Part shown: one piece after another, positions 6,829 through 17,401 of the stretch
Layout of the letters: every line of letters starts with the position of its first letter
How positions within the stretch are numbered: the first letter of the stretch is position 1
Origin: an uncultured Pelagibacteraceae bacterium
GTDB taxonomy: Bacteria > Pseudomonadota > Alphaproteobacteria > Pelagibacterales > Pelagibacteraceae
Length of the DNA: 37,835 nt
Reading direction: 5' to 3'
Assembly (NCBI GenBank): GCA_902555655.1
Contig: CACDSX010000009.1
Coordinates: 1-37,835 of the forward strand
The notes under the pieces: model-generated
What the model saw: only the letters and a program-made list of their open reading frames with translations
Databases searched by the model: none
Told to the model about the DNA's origin: nothing
Translations under genes and position numbers: made by a program

Positions 6829-8934
6829 TTATCCAGCTATAACGGCTAACAACAATAGCGCTACTATGTTTGTAATTTTAATCATAGGGTTAACTGCTGG
6901 TCCTGCTGTGTCCTTATAAGGGTCACCTACAGTATCACCTGTTACAGCAGCTTTATGAGCCTCAGAACCTTTGCCACCATGATTTCCATCTTCGATATAT
7001 TTTTTTGCATTATCCCAAGCACCACCACCTGCAGTCATTGAAACAGCTACAAATAATCCAGTTATAATAACTCCTAACAACATTGCTCCAACTGAAGCTA
7101 ATGCAGCTACCTGACCACCAATAGCAAATATAATAAAGTAAAGTACAATTGGTGACAATACTGGTAATAATGATGGTATAATCATTTCTTTGATCGCCGC
7201 TACTGTTAATAAATCAACAAGCTTTGCGTAATCAGGTTTTTGTTTTCTCTTCATAATACCTGGGTATTTTTTAAATTGTCTTCTTACTTCAACTACTACA
7301 GCACCACCGGCTCTACCAACAGCCTGCATACCCATTGAACCAAATAAATATGGAAGCATTCCACCAATTAATAGACCTACGACAACATATGGATTTGATA
7401 AATCAAAAGTAACAACAATTCCCTCAAGTGCAGATCCTGCTTCTTTTGAAAAGTGTTTTATATCTTCAGTATATGCTGCAAAAAGTACTAAAGCTCCTAA
7501 TCCTGCAGAACCTATAGCATATCCTTTTGTTACAGCTTTTGTTGTGTTTCCAACTGCATCAAGTGCATCTGTAGTTTTTCTCACATTGTTAGGCAATTTA
7601 GACATTTCAGCTATACCACCTGCATTATCAGTAACAGGACCATAAGCATCAAGTGCAACAACCATTCCAGCTAAAGCCAACATAGTTGTAACAGCAATTG
7701 CAATTCCATAAAGACCAGCAATATGATTAGTTGCTAATATTCCAGTAACAATAATTAAGGCTGGAATTGCTGTTGCCTCTAGTGAAACAGCTAATCCTTG
7801 AATAACATTAGTTCCATGTCCAGTAGTAGATGAACTAGCTACACTTCTAACAGGTCTGTAATTAGTTCCAGTGTAATACTCAGTAACCCAAATTAATAAG
7901 CCTGTTATTACTAAACCTATAATTCCACAATAGTATAAACTCATACCTGAAAAAACTTTATTTTCTAAATTATATGTATTGTCTAAACCTAATACATAGT
8001 CAGTAACTGGATAAAGAATTATTAATGATGAAACAGCTGAAACTACAAAACCTTTGTATAAAGCATTCATTACATTTTTACTTTTACCCAATTTTACAAA
8101 AAAAGTACCTAATATAGATGTTAAAATACAAGCTCCACCAATAGTTAAAGGATAAATCATCATTGACATATCACCCTGAAAAAAAATAGATGACAAGACC
8201 ATTGTGGCAACAATAGTAACAGCATATGTTTCAAATAAATCAGCTGCCATACCTGCACAATCACCTACATTATCACCAACATTGTCAGCAATAACAGCTG
8301 GATTCCGAGGATCATCTTCTGGTATACCAGCTTCAACTTTTCCAACTAAGTCAGCACCGACATCAGCTCCTTTTGTGAATATCCCTCCACCTAATCGTGC
8401 AAAAATTGATATTAAGGATGCACCAAATCCTAGAGCAACTAATGCATTTACAATTTCTCTCTCATCAACATTAAATTTTAATAATAAATAATAATAAACT
8501 GCGATCGACAATAATGCCAAACCAGCAACTAACATTCCTGTCACGGCACCAGATTTAAAAGCAACAGATAGACCACTTGCTAAACCTTTTCTAGATGCTT
8601 CCGCAGTTCTCACATTAGCTTCGACTGAAACTAACATTCCAACATATCCGGCTATACCAGATAAAGCTGCTCCAATTAAGTACCCTAAACCAACAAGAGG
8701 ACTAAAGGCTATACTTACTATTACCAATACAACTACACCAACAATTGCGATAGTTTTATATTGTCTCGCTAAATATGCTTTAGCACCAATTTGAATAGCT
8801 GAAGCTATTTCTTGCATTTTAGAGTTTCCTGCACTTGAACTTAAAATATTTTTTCCGGTAAAATATCCGTAAATGATAGATAAAAAACCTGCTGCAATAG
8901 TATATAAAAGAATAGTTTCAACGTTTGAGTTCAT
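6829..8934 (-). CDS. hppA: Membrane-bound proton-translocating pyrophosphatase, predicted K+-independent type
   Basis: [60 protein letters not shown] motif (Lys) typical of K+-independent H+-PPases; C-terminal [22 protein letters not shown]. Confidence 0.97.
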   Translation of the reverse strand: MNSNVETILLYTIAAGFLSIIYGYFTGKNILSSSAGNSKMQEIASAIQIGAKAYLARQYKTIAIVGVVVLVIVSIAFSPLVGLGYLIGAALSGIAGYVGMLVSVEANVRTAEASRKGLASGLSVAFKSGAVTGMLVAGLALLSIAVYYYLLLKFNVDEREIVNALVALGFGASLISIFARLGGGIFTKGADVGADLVGKVEAGIPEDDPRNPAVIADNVGDNVGDCAGMAADLFETYAVTIVATMVLSSIFFQGDMSMMIYPLTIGGACILTSILGTFFVKLGKSKNVMNALYKGFVVSAVSSLIILYPVTDYVLGLDNTYNLENKVFSGMSLYYCGIIGLVITGLLIWVTEYYTGTNYRPVRSVASSSTTGHGTNVIQGLAVSLEATAIPALIIVTGILATNHIAGLYGIAIAVTTMLALAGMVVALDAYGPVTDNAGGIAEMSKLPNNVRKTTDALDAVGNTTKAVTKGYAIGSAGLGALVLFAAYTEDIKHFSKEAGSALEGIVVTFDLSNPYVVVGLLIGGMLPYLFGSMGMQAVGRAGGAVVVEVRRQFKKYPGIMKRKQKPDYAKLVDLLTVAAIKEMIIPSLLPVLSPIVLYFIIFAIGGQVAALASVGAMLLGVIITGLFVAVSMTAGGGAWDNAKKYIEDGNHGGKGSEAHKAAVTGDTVGDPYKDTAGPAVNPMIKITNIVALLLLAVIAG

Positions 8935-9016
8935 ATAGACCTTAAATAAGTTGTTGGTTGTTAGTTATTAAAATCCGCACAATACAAAAAAGCATATAAA
9001 AGGCAATAATTAACTT

Positions 9017-9976
9017 TTAGAATTGATGATAATAACCTTTGTCTTTAAGCCTAATTTTCTTCCCTTTTTGATCAATAATTTGTGATTTTTGAGATATCGA
9101 ACAAATTTTTCCTATTTTAGTAATCTTAATATTCAATATTTTACTTAATTTACTAATGATTCTGGATTTAGATGAATTAGCTGTAAATAGAATTTGATAA
9201 TCATCTCCTTTTGAAAAAAAATTTTTTTTATTTAATTTTTTAAGTTTAATTAATTCTTCTAAATTTTTCGATATTGGTATCTTATCGAAAAATAATTTAT
9301 AAGATAATTTTTGTTTATTTATAACTTTTTCTAAATCAGTAATTAATCCATCCGAAATATCTATAGATGTATTAGCCAATAGTAGTAACTTATTTGTCAA
9401 TTTAGGATAAAGATTGGGTAAATAATACTTATTTATAAAATATTTTTTTAAATTTTTATTTATATTAATACTTTTCTTTAAAATCTTAAGTCCAGCATAA
9501 CTATCTCCTAAATTACCTGTAACATAAATATCATCACCTAATTTAGCATTGTTTCTAGGTATTATTTTTTTTGAAAATCCAACAGAGGTAATTGAAAAAC
9601 TTAACTTATTGGATAATACAGTGTCACCTCCACATAGAAAAATTTTGTATTTTTTTTGTTCTTGGTTTAAAGATTTAGAAATTTTATTTAAATTTGAGTT
9701 TGAAAAAGTTTTTTTATTACCTGAGCCAGAAATAAAATAGTATAATGGTTTAACACCTTTACAAATAAGATCTGAGATAGAAGATCTGATGACCTTTTTA
9801 ATTACTAAATCAGGTTTTTTAAAATCAATAAAATGAGTACCTTCTATATAAGTATCTATTGAAATTACTAAATTTTTTGATTTATCAAAAAAAACATCAT
9901 CATTTAATTTAAGTGAACCTTTATTATTTTTTGATAGTTTGGAAAAGTATTTATTTATTAGCTGAAACTCATGCAT
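9017..9976 (-). CDS. thiL: Thiamine-monophosphate kinase
   Basis: MHEFQLINKYF...LNDDVFF...DTYIEGTHF, GDDIYVTGNLGDSYAGL, NTSIDISDGLITDL; divergent ThiL, downstream of nusB. Confidence 0.9.
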   Translation of the reverse strand: MHEFQLINKYFSKLSKNNKGSLKLNDDVFFDKSKNLVISIDTYIEGTHFIDFKKPDLVIKKVIRSSISDLICKGVKPLYYFISGSGNKKTFSNSNLNKISKSLNQEQKKYKIFLCGGDTVLSNKLSFSITSVGFSKKIIPRNNAKLGDDIYVTGNLGDSYAGLKILKKSININKNLKKYFINKYYLPNLYPKLTNKLLLLANTSIDISDGLITDLEKVINKQKLSYKLFFDKIPISKNLEELIKLKKLNKKNFFSKGDDYQILFTANSSKSRIISKLSKILNIKITKIGKICSISQKSQIIDQKGKKIRLKDKGYYHQF

Positions 9977-10373
9977 TAGAGGATCTTAATTTTTTAGCAA
10001 TATTATCTAATAAAGCATTTAAGTATTTTGTTTGAGAGTCATCTATAAAAAAGTTTGAAGCATCAAGATATTCTTTAATTATAATTTTCATAGATAAATT
10101 TGGTTTATACAAAAACTCATAAGTAGCTGACTTTAAAATAACCTGAAATAATTTATCTAAATTATTTAAAGAAAATTTTTCTCCTAAATTTTTTTCTAAT
10201 TCTTCATGGATTATATCATTACGCTCTATGGTACCTGAAACAATATCTTTAATAAATTTTTTAAACCTATGTTTTGGATAGGTTAGTTGTTCATCATCAT
10301 TATAAAATTTACCATATAATTTTTGAATAATTATAACTCTAGGATTGTTTTTAGGACTAAATGAGGTTTTCAT
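9969..10373 (-). CDS. nusB: Transcription antitermination factor NusB
   Basis: RVIIIQKLYGKFYN...Internal and C-terminal ATYEFLYKPNLSMKIIIKEYLDASNFFIDDSQTKYLNALLDNIAKKLR; between ribH and thiL. Confidence 0.88.
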   Translation of the reverse strand: MKTSFSPKNNPRVIIIQKLYGKFYNDDEQLTYPKHRFKKFIKDIVSGTIERNDIIHEELEKNLGEKFSLNNLDKLFQVILKSATYEFLYKPNLSMKIIIKEYLDASNFFIDDSQTKYLNALLDNIAKKLRSSNA

Positions 10374-10762
10374 TTTTGTGATAAAATTGACAAAACAGCA
10401 TTAGCAGCTTCAGCACCCTTTTTTTTTCTAGCTTTTGCTTGCTTCATATTTAAGCAAGTTATTATACCATTACCAATTGGTTTTTTTGAATTGATAGACA
10501 TTTTCATAATTGCATCTGTGGATGCTCGTGAAATAAAATCGAAATGTGGAGTTTGTCCTTTTATTATACACCCAAGTGCAATGAACCCATCAAATTTTTT
10601 TATATTTTTTGAGATTGTAACTGGAATTTCAAACACTCCAGGAACATTTATAATTTTTACTATTGAATTTTTAGGTAGTAAATTTGTGGCGCTTTTTAAT
10701 AAACCACTTGATATATCCTTATAATAATTAGCATTTACTATTAAAAAATTTTTATTCATCAA
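10370..10762 (-). CDS. ribH: 6,7-dimethyl-8-ribityllumazine synthase
   Basis: VKIINVPGVFEIPVTISKNIKKFDGFIALGCIIKGQTPHFDFI...GNGIITCLNMKQAKARKKKGAEAANAVL. Confidence 0.93.
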   Translation of the reverse strand: MMNKNFLIVNANYYKDISSGLLKSATNLLPKNSIVKIINVPGVFEIPVTISKNIKKFDGFIALGCIIKGQTPHFDFISRASTDAIMKMSINSKKPIGNGIITCLNMKQAKARKKKGAEAANAVLSILSQK

Positions 10763-11859
10763 ATTAACTCTTGTTTAGTTATCTTTATATCATAACCTTC
10801 TAAACCAATAACCTTTTTTGGTGATTTTGTGATTAATATCATTTTTTTAATTTTTAAATCTTTAATTATCTGAGCTCCAATCCCATAATTTCTTATTAAT
10901 TTGTCATTACCTTTTTTATAAAAATCTTTATTCTTATAATCTTTAAGAGTTTGAGTGACTGACTTAAGATTTGTGTCTTTAATAAAAACCAAGATACAAT
11001 TATTGAACTTTTTAAAGTAATTTAAAGTCTTATTAAATGAATTAGGCAATTCTTGATTAATTAAATAGTTATGTACTACGTTAGAAGAAATAACTCTTAC
11101 TCTAGGAATGATACCTTTTTTGATATTTCCTTTTACCAAAGCAAAATGTTCTGAACCATCAAGTAAATTTTCATATATCTTAATTTTATAATTTTGATTT
11201 TTAACTTTAATATCAGAAGATTTTTTAAGTTTAATTAATTTTTCTTTTTTTAAACGATAAGAAATTAAATCTTCAATTTTTCCAATCTTTAATTTATGTT
11301 TATTGGCAAAGTTAAATAGATCTTGACCTTTGGCCATTGTGCCATCTTCATTCATTATCTCACAGATGACTGCAGAATTATTTTTTTTTGCTAATTTAGA
11401 AATATCTACAGAAGCCTCCGTATGCCCTGCTCTAACAAGTACTCCTCCATCTTTTGCAATAATTGGAAAAACATGACCTGGTGACACAATATCTCTCTTA
11501 TTTACATTCTTTTTGGATGCAATCCTTATAGTTTTAGCTCGATCTTTTGCTGAAATACCTGTTGTAATTCCTTTTTTCGCTTCAATAGATATTGTAAAGG
11601 CAGTTTTGTTTCTAGATTGATTAATGGGAGACATGAGTGATAAATTTAATCTCTTTGCTTGCAAACTATCCAATGCTAGACAAATTAATCCTCTTCCAAA
11701 TTTAGCCATAAAATTAATATTCTTTGAATTTGTATCACTAGTAGAAATGACTAGATCTCCTTCATTTTCTCTTTTTTCATCATCAACTAAAATGAACATC
11801 CCACCCTTTTTGGCAATTTTAATAATTGTTTCTATTGATGAATAATTACTTTTTAGCAT
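10759..11859 (-). CDS. ribB: 3,4-dihydroxy-2-butanone-4-phosphate synthase with degenerate GTP cyclohydrolase II-like C-terminal domain (RibBX-type)
   Basis: N-terminus [20 protein letters not shown]...GLICLAL...[27 protein letters not shown] = DHBP synthase. C-terminus keeps [34 protein letters not shown] but lacks the GCHII zinc-binding cysteines. Confidence 0.92.
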   Translation of the reverse strand: MLKSNYSSIETIIKIAKKGGMFILVDDEKRENEGDLVISTSDTNSKNINFMAKFGRGLICLALDSLQAKRLNLSLMSPINQSRNKTAFTISIEAKKGITTGISAKDRAKTIRIASKKNVNKRDIVSPGHVFPIIAKDGGVLVRAGHTEASVDISKLAKKNNSAVICEIMNEDGTMAKGQDLFNFANKHKLKIGKIEDLISYRLKKEKLIKLKKSSDIKVKNQNYKIKIYENLLDGSEHFALVKGNIKKGIIPRVRVISSNVVHNYLINQELPNSFNKTLNYFKKFNNCILVFIKDTNLKSVTQTLKDYKNKDFYKKGNDKLIRNYGIGAQIIKDLKIKKMILITKSPKKVIGLEGYDIKITKQELI

Positions 11860-12439
11860 TGAAAAAATTTTTAACGTATTTTGAAAGAATATCTATTTCT
11901 ATATTTACAAGACTGCCTTTTTTAACCTTTGATAAATTGGTCAATTTAAAAGTATGAGGGATTACCCAAATTTGAAAACCTTTTTTTGTTTTTTTAGAAA
12001 TGGTTAATGAAATACCGTTTATACATATTGAAGCTTTTTCAATAATATTTTTTCTTTCTTTTGAATTAATTTCAAAGTCAAAAATATAAGATTTATCAAC
12101 TTTTTTTACACTTAAAGTTTTACCAGTTGTATCAATATGCCCCTGACATATATGACCTGAAATCTTTTGACCATACTTAAGAGGTAGTTCTAAATTTATT
12201 ACATCATTGATCTTAAGATACTTAAATTTTGATCTTTTAACAGTTTCATTAGAGAGATAAAATTCTATAACTTTATTTTGGATTTTTATTAATGTTAAAC
12301 AAACCCCGTCACATGCAATAGAAACTCCAATATCCTTAGAATTTAATTTGAGGTCTGACTTAACAAAAATATTTATACCTTTTGATCTTTTAGATATTTT
12401 CTTAATGAAACCCTTATTAAATATTATTCCGTTAAACAT
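11846..12439 (-). CDS. ribE: Riboflavin synthase alpha chain
   Basis: MFNGIIFNKGFIKKI...IGVSIACDGVCLTLI...GHICQGHIDTTGKTLSV...ASICINGISLTIS; two lumazine-binding repeats. Confidence 0.95.
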   Translation of the reverse strand: MFNGIIFNKGFIKKISKRSKGINIFVKSDLKLNSKDIGVSIACDGVCLTLIKIQNKVIEFYLSNETVKRSKFKYLKINDVINLELPLKYGQKISGHICQGHIDTTGKTLSVKKVDKSYIFDFEINSKERKNIIEKASICINGISLTISKKTKKGFQIWVIPHTFKLTNLSKVKKGSLVNIEIDILSKYVKNFFNAKK

Positions 12440-12440
12440 T

Positions 12441-13547
12441 TTATCTTTTATAGATTGTAATATTATCTTTGGCTAGTTTAGATGTAATTTTAGATATCTT
12501 TTTATATTTACTATTTAAAATTCCAAATGAAGTAAAACCCTGATTTATCTTATTTACTCTTAAGATTTTTGGGCTTTGAAATAAATAAAATGTATCAATA
12601 AGTCTATTTTTTATTAAGTTTTTTGATATTTTGTCACCACCTTCAACAAGTAAACTTCTTGTGCCTAAGGTGAATAATCTTTTTAAAACTATCTTCAAGT
12701 CCAGTAATCCTTTGCTATTTAATTTTGTTTTAATCAAAGTTAATCCTTTTTTTTTTAAAACTTTAATCTTTTTAGTATTAAATGAATTATAAAAAAGAAT
12801 TGTATTGCCCTTTTTTGCTGATTTAAAAATATAGCTTTTTAATTTAATATCTAAATTTTTATCTAGAATTATTCTTTTTGGTGAAAATTTGTCATAACCT
12901 TTTAATCTACAAGTTAACTTTGGATTATCTATATTGAGGGTTTTGCTTGAAATCATTATTGAGTCATTTTTATAACGTAAGTAGTGGGTAATCTTATCTG
13001 AATTCTTATCAGTTATTCTTTTAATTCCTTTACTATAAATCAATTTATTTTTCGAAACTGCAATTTTAGCTGTTACATAAGGTAATTTACTGGTTCGATT
13101 TTTAATGTAAGAATCATAAAGATCTTTTGCATCTTCTTTTAAAAGACCTCTCTTAACTTTAATCTTTTTACTTGATAAAATCTTAAAACTCTTTCCTTTT
13201 ACTCTCTTATCGATATCATCCATTGAATAAATTAATTCACTAATACCACTTTTAATTATATTTTTTGTACAAGGTGGGGTTTTTCCATAGTGATTACAAG
13301 GTTCAAGAGTTACATACATTTTTGAACCTTTTAATTTTTCAAATGAATTTTTTATTGCGCTATGTTCAGCGTGTGGCCTACCATTATATCCTGTTTGACC
13401 AATAGAAATAATTGTATCATTTTTTACAATTAGGCAGCCAACAGATGGATTGTCTCCTGTTAAACCTTTGCGTGATCTTGCTAAATTAATAGCAAGTTTC
13501 ATGTAATTCTTATCTTTCGATGAAAATCTATCTTTTTTTGAAGACAT
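12441..13547 (-). CDS. ribD: Riboflavin biosynthesis deaminase/reductase RibD
   Basis: [29 protein letters not shown]...[13 protein letters not shown]...[23 protein letters not shown]-terminal reductase VEGGDKI. Confidence 0.95.
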   Translation of the reverse strand: MSSKKDRFSSKDKNYMKLAINLARSRKGLTGDNPSVGCLIVKNDTIISIGQTGYNGRPHAEHSAIKNSFEKLKGSKMYVTLEPCNHYGKTPPCTKNIIKSGISELIYSMDDIDKRVKGKSFKILSSKKIKVKRGLLKEDAKDLYDSYIKNRTSKLPYVTAKIAVSKNKLIYSKGIKRITDKNSDKITHYLRYKNDSIMISSKTLNIDNPKLTCRLKGYDKFSPKRIILDKNLDIKLKSYIFKSAKKGNTILFYNSFNTKKIKVLKKKGLTLIKTKLNSKGLLDLKIVLKRLFTLGTRSLLVEGGDKISKNLIKNRLIDTFYLFQSPKILRVNKINQGFTSFGILNSKYKKISKITSKLAKDNITIYKR

Positions 13548-13986
13548 CTATTTTGTCCACAAATTGTACAAAATCCTTTTCTTCTCTAAAGTTTCGGTAA
13601 ACTGAAGCAAATCTAACATAAGCAACCGGATCTAGTTCTTTTAAACCTTCCATTACCATTGTTCCAATTGTAGTTGTTGATATTTCATTTTGTCCTAGTT
13701 CTTCAAGCGCTCTAGATACTTTACTTATGAATTTTTCAATTGTTTCTGTATCTAAAGGTCTTTTTTTTAAAGCTATATAGATTGATTTGGATAATTTATC
13801 CCTATCAAAAGCAGATTTTCTTCCATTTTTTTTGACAACCATTAATTCTCTATATTGAATTCTTTCGAAGGTAGTAAATCGTTCGCCACAAGCACATAAC
13901 CTTCTTCTACGTATTGCTGTTCCATCCTCTGTTGGACGTGAGTCTACAACTGAGGTCTCACCTTTTTTTTCACAAGGGCAAATCAT
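13528..13986 (-). CDS. nrdR: Transcriptional repressor NrdR
   Basis: [32 protein letters not shown]...[22 protein letters not shown]...[15 protein letters not shown]. Zinc knuckles are CPC and CAC. Confidence 0.96.
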   Translation of the reverse strand: MICPCEKKGETSVVDSRPTEDGTAIRRRRLCACGERFTTFERIQYRELMVVKKNGRKSAFDRDKLSKSIYIALKKRPLDTETIEKFISKVSRALEELGQNEISTTTIGTMVMEGLKELDPVAYVRFASVYRNFREEKDFVQFVDKIDVFKKR

Positions 13987-15296
13987 TTATTTAAGTTTTT
14001 ATAAATTGGAAAATTAGAACATAAATTAACAACTTCATTCCTTACTTCATTTTCCACTTTACTATTATCATCAGGGTTTTCAGAAAGTCCTTTTATAACT
14101 TTAGTTATTAATTCCCCTACTTTTTCAAATTCTTTTAAACCGAATCCTCTTGTTGTAGCAGCTTGAGATCCTAATCTAATACCAGAAGTAATCATTGGTT
14201 TTTCTGTATCAAATGGTATTCCATTTTTATTACATGTTATGTTAGCTCTGCATAAACTTTCAGAAGCTAAATTTCCTTTCACATTAAAAGGTCTTAAATC
14301 TACTAACATTAAATGTGTGTCTGTTCCGCCTGAGTAAATTTTAAAGCCATTATTTTTTAAAGTTTCAGCTAACATTTTAGCATTTGCTAAAACATTTTTA
14401 ATATAAGTTTGGAATTCAGGTTTTAATGCCTCGTAAAAACCAGCTGCTTTAGCTGCTATGATATGCATTAAAGGTCCACCTTGATATCCAGGGAAAACAG
14501 CTGTATCAAATTTTTTACCTAGGTCTTCATCGTTAGATAAAATTATACCACCTCTGGCACTTCTAAAAACTTTATGAGTAGTTGAGGTTACAACATGTGC
14601 ATAATCACATGGGTTTGGATATCCTTTACCTGCAACTAATCCTGAGAAATGTGCCATATCAACCATTAAGTATGCTCCAACTTTATCAGCTATTTCTCTA
14701 AATCTTTTGAAATTAATTACTCTTGAATAAGCACTTCCTCCAGCAATTATTAATTTTGGTTTATGTTCCAAAGCAAGTTTTTCAACATTATCGTAGTCAA
14801 TAAGTTCTGATTTTTTATCAACATCATAACTTATTGCGTTAAACCACTTACCTGACATTGAAATTTTTAAGCCATGTGTGATATGACCACCAGAATTTAA
14901 ACTCATACCCATAAATGTATCATTTGGTTTTAGTAAAGCTAAGAATACAGCTCCATTAGCTTGAGCTCCTGAGTGAGGTTGCACATTAGCATACTTACAA
15001 TTAAAAAGTTTTTTAATTCTTTCCAAAGCCAATTGTTCAGCAACATCTACATGTTCACAACCGTTGTAATATCTTTTACCAGGATAACCTTCTGCATATT
15101 TATTAGTTAACACAGAACCTTGAGCTTCTAGTACAGCTTGAGAGACTATATTCTCTGAAGCAATTAATTCTATATGGTTTTGCTGTCTAATTAATTCATC
15201 ATTTATGGCTTTAAATAAATCAGGATCACATTTTGAAAGACTTTTTTCAAAAAAGTCCTCATAATTAGAATTTAGATATTTTTTTTCACTAGACAT
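13983..15296 (-). CDS. glyA: Serine hydroxymethyltransferase
   Basis: [71 protein letters not shown]. Confidence 0.97.
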   Translation of the reverse strand: MSSEKKYLNSNYEDFFEKSLSKCDPDLFKAINDELIRQQNHIELIASENIVSQAVLEAQGSVLTNKYAEGYPGKRYYNGCEHVDVAEQLALERIKKLFNCKYANVQPHSGAQANGAVFLALLKPNDTFMGMSLNSGGHITHGLKISMSGKWFNAISYDVDKKSELIDYDNVEKLALEHKPKLIIAGGSAYSRVINFKRFREIADKVGAYLMVDMAHFSGLVAGKGYPNPCDYAHVVTSTTHKVFRSARGGIILSNDEDLGKKFDTAVFPGYQGGPLMHIIAAKAAGFYEALKPEFQTYIKNVLANAKMLAETLKNNGFKIYSGGTDTHLMLVDLRPFNVKGNLASESLCRANITCNKNGIPFDTEKPMITSGIRLGSQAATTRGFGLKEFEKVGELITKVIKGLSENPDDNSKVENEVRNEVVNLCSNFPIYKNLNK

Positions 15297-15302
15297 TTTG
15301 TT

Positions 15303-15728
15303 TTAAATCTTTTTCACTCTTTTTTTGTGTCTACCACCTTCAAATTTAGTATTTATAAATACTTCAACACATTTAAATGCAGTATTTTTTTTTATTAACC
15401 TAGAGCCTAATGTAATAATATTTGCGTTGTTATGCAATCTAGATAATTTTGTATTTTTTATTGAATAACATACCGCTGCTCTTATCTTTTTGTGTCTGTT
15501 TGCAGCCATCGACATTCCCATACCTGAACCACAAACCAAAATTCCTATATTTTTAGTATTATTGGCCACTTTTTTACAAAGTTTGTGCGCATAATCAGGA
15601 TAATTTACTGACACATTTGAATTATCAGTTCCTAAATCTTGAAATAAATATTTATTTCTAAATTTTTTTTTTATTTTTTCTTTTAGGTTATACCCAGCGT
15701 GATCTGATGAAATAAATAACTTTTTCAA
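15303..15728 (-). CDS. rpiB: Ribose-5-phosphate isomerase B / RpiB-LacA-LacB family
   Basis: MKKLFISSDHAGYNLKEKIK...VNYPDYAHKLCKKV...GILVCGSGMGMSMAANRHKKIRAAVC. Confidence 0.95.
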   Translation of the reverse strand: MKKLFISSDHAGYNLKEKIKKKFRNKYLFQDLGTDNSNVSVNYPDYAHKLCKKVANNTKNIGILVCGSGMGMSMAANRHKKIRAAVCYSIKNTKLSRLHNNANIITLGSRLIKKNTAFKCVEVFINTKFEGGRHKKRVKKI

Positions 15729-15729
15729 A

Positions 15730-16320
15730 CTAATTAAATTTGTGATCTAAAACACATGCTACAAGATGAATTCTATTTTCTTCTCCACCATTAAAAGCAT
15801 TATGATATTTTGTATTGTTTGTGATCCAAACTGAGCCATCAGCCGGAAGATGTTTGGCAACACTATCAATAACCATATGGCAACCAGGATTTGTAATTAT
15901 CGGAATATGTAACCTTGGTTCAGGATCTCTGTGCCAGCTTAAAGTTGACCTTGGTTGTTTTAGTAAAATTCTTACTCTACCTAATTTATACTTTGATGAA
16001 AGGACATCAAACACCTCTTTAAAATAGGTGTTTTTATATTCATCTATAAATTCTGAATATGCTGACTCATCAATTTTTTCATCTCTTATAGCCTCCTTAC
16101 CAGAAGCATCTGGTTTAGTCCAAAAAATACCTCTTGCCTTGTGTCCTTTAATTGATTCTGGATCTCCTGGAATTTGGGTTAAGGATATAGCTCCAAAATT
16201 GGAAATTCCCTCTGGTCCACTGAAATCTCTGATTTTTAGTATTTCTTGATATGCTTTTTGAAGTTTGTTAATGTCAAATTTGACATCTTGCTTTTCAAAA
16301 TCATTAAAATTTAATTTCAT
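15730..16320 (-). CDS. Aspartyl/asparaginyl beta-hydroxylase-like 2OG-Fe(II) dioxygenase-fold protein
   Basis: RVRILLKQPRSTLSWHRDPEPRLHIPIITNPGCHMVIDS...LPADGSVWITNNTKYHNAFNGGEENRIHLVACVLD contains HxD, a distal His and Arg as in the Asp/Asn beta-hydroxylase family. Confidence 0.75.
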   Translation of the reverse strand: MKLNFNDFEKQDVKFDINKLQKAYQEILKIRDFSGPEGISNFGAISLTQIPGDPESIKGHKARGIFWTKPDASGKEAIRDEKIDESAYSEFIDEYKNTYFKEVFDVLSSKYKLGRVRILLKQPRSTLSWHRDPEPRLHIPIITNPGCHMVIDSVAKHLPADGSVWITNNTKYHNAFNGGEENRIHLVACVLDHKFN

Positions 16321-16411
16321 TTGCTATTAATTGTTTCCTGATATTGTTTAATATCCTTTTTAAGATATATTTGTATATTACATTTGTCGCATTAATTAAA
16401 TATAATTAAAC

Positions 16412-17401
16412 ATGATTACAGGAAAATACCCTAGTTTGAGACTTAGACGCAGTCGAAAAAATGATTGGTCTAGAAGATTGGTCGAAGAAAATAACCTTTC
16501 ATCAAATGATTTTATTCTACCGATATTTCTCATTGATGGAAATAATAAGAAGATACCAATAAAATCAATGCCTGATGTTTATCGATACACTATTGATAAA
16601 ATAAGACCTGTAATTGATAAAGCCATTAATAATGGTTTACCTATGATTGCTTTATTCCCATACTCAAGTAAAACAAAAAAAAATTTACTGGGAACAGAGG
16701 CACTAAATGAAGATAATTTAGTTTGTAAAGCAATTCAAGTTATCAAAAAAAAATATAAAAATGAAATAGGAATAATGTGTGATGTAGCTCTAGACCCATA
16801 TACATCACATGGGCATGATGGTTTATTAAGCGACAACTATGTTTTAAATGATGAAACAATTGAAGTTTTAGTTAGCCAATCTTTATTACAAGCTCAAATG
16901 GGATGTGATGTTTTGGCCCCCTCTGATATGATGGATGGGAGAATAGGACATATTAGAAAATCACTTGATAAAAATGGTTATCAAATGACACAATTATTAT
17001 CTTATGCTGTCAAATATGCATCAAACTTTTATGGTCCTTTTAGAGATGCTATTGGTTCAAAAGGACTATTAAAAGGGAATAAAAAAAATTATCAAATGGA
17101 TTTTAGGAATAAAAATGAGTCTTTAAGAGAAGTGGCCCTAGATATTAAAGAAGGAGCCGATATGGTAATGGTTAAACCAGGTATGCCTTATTTGGATATA
17201 ATAAAATTAGTTAAAGAAAACTTCAAAATTCCAGTTATGGCTTATCAAGTCTCAGGTGAATATAGTTTATTATCCAATGGAATAAACAAAGGCATAGTTG
17301 ATAAAAATGTAATTTTGGAAAGTTTAATTGCTTTCAAAAGATCTGGTGCAAACGCTATTGTAAGTTATTATGCTGATAAATTAGATAAAATACTAAAATA
17401 A
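16412..17401 (+). CDS. hemB: Delta-aminolevulinic acid dehydratase (porphobilinogen synthase)
   Basis: PSLRLRRSRKNDWSRRLVEENNLSSNDFILPIFLIDG...VALDPYTSHGHDGLL...APSDMMDGRIGHIRK...KPGMPYLDII...YQVSGEY. Confidence 0.97.
   Translation: MITGKYPSLRLRRSRKNDWSRRLVEENNLSSNDFILPIFLIDGNNKKIPIKSMPDVYRYTIDKIRPVIDKAINNGLPMIALFPYSSKTKKNLLGTEALNEDNLVCKAIQVIKKKYKNEIGIMCDVALDPYTSHGHDGLLSDNYVLNDETIEVLVSQSLLQAQMGCDVLAPSDMMDGRIGHIRKSLDKNGYQMTQLLSYAVKYASNFYGPFRDAIGSKGLLKGNKKNYQMDFRNKNESLREVALDIKEGADMVMVKPGMPYLDIIKLVKENFKIPVMAYQVSGEYSLLSNGINKGIVDKNVILESLIAFKRSGANAIVSYYADKLDKILK

Noticed and set aside
8204-8491. 95-aa plus-strand ORF antisense to hppA
   Set aside because: Ser/Thr/Pro/Ala-rich shadow of a conserved region of hppA; no family match recognised.
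15815-16249. Two plus-strand ORFs (15815-16027, 16028-16249) antisense to the dioxygenase-like gene
   Set aside because: Shadow ORFs; the minus-strand protein has convincing family motifs.
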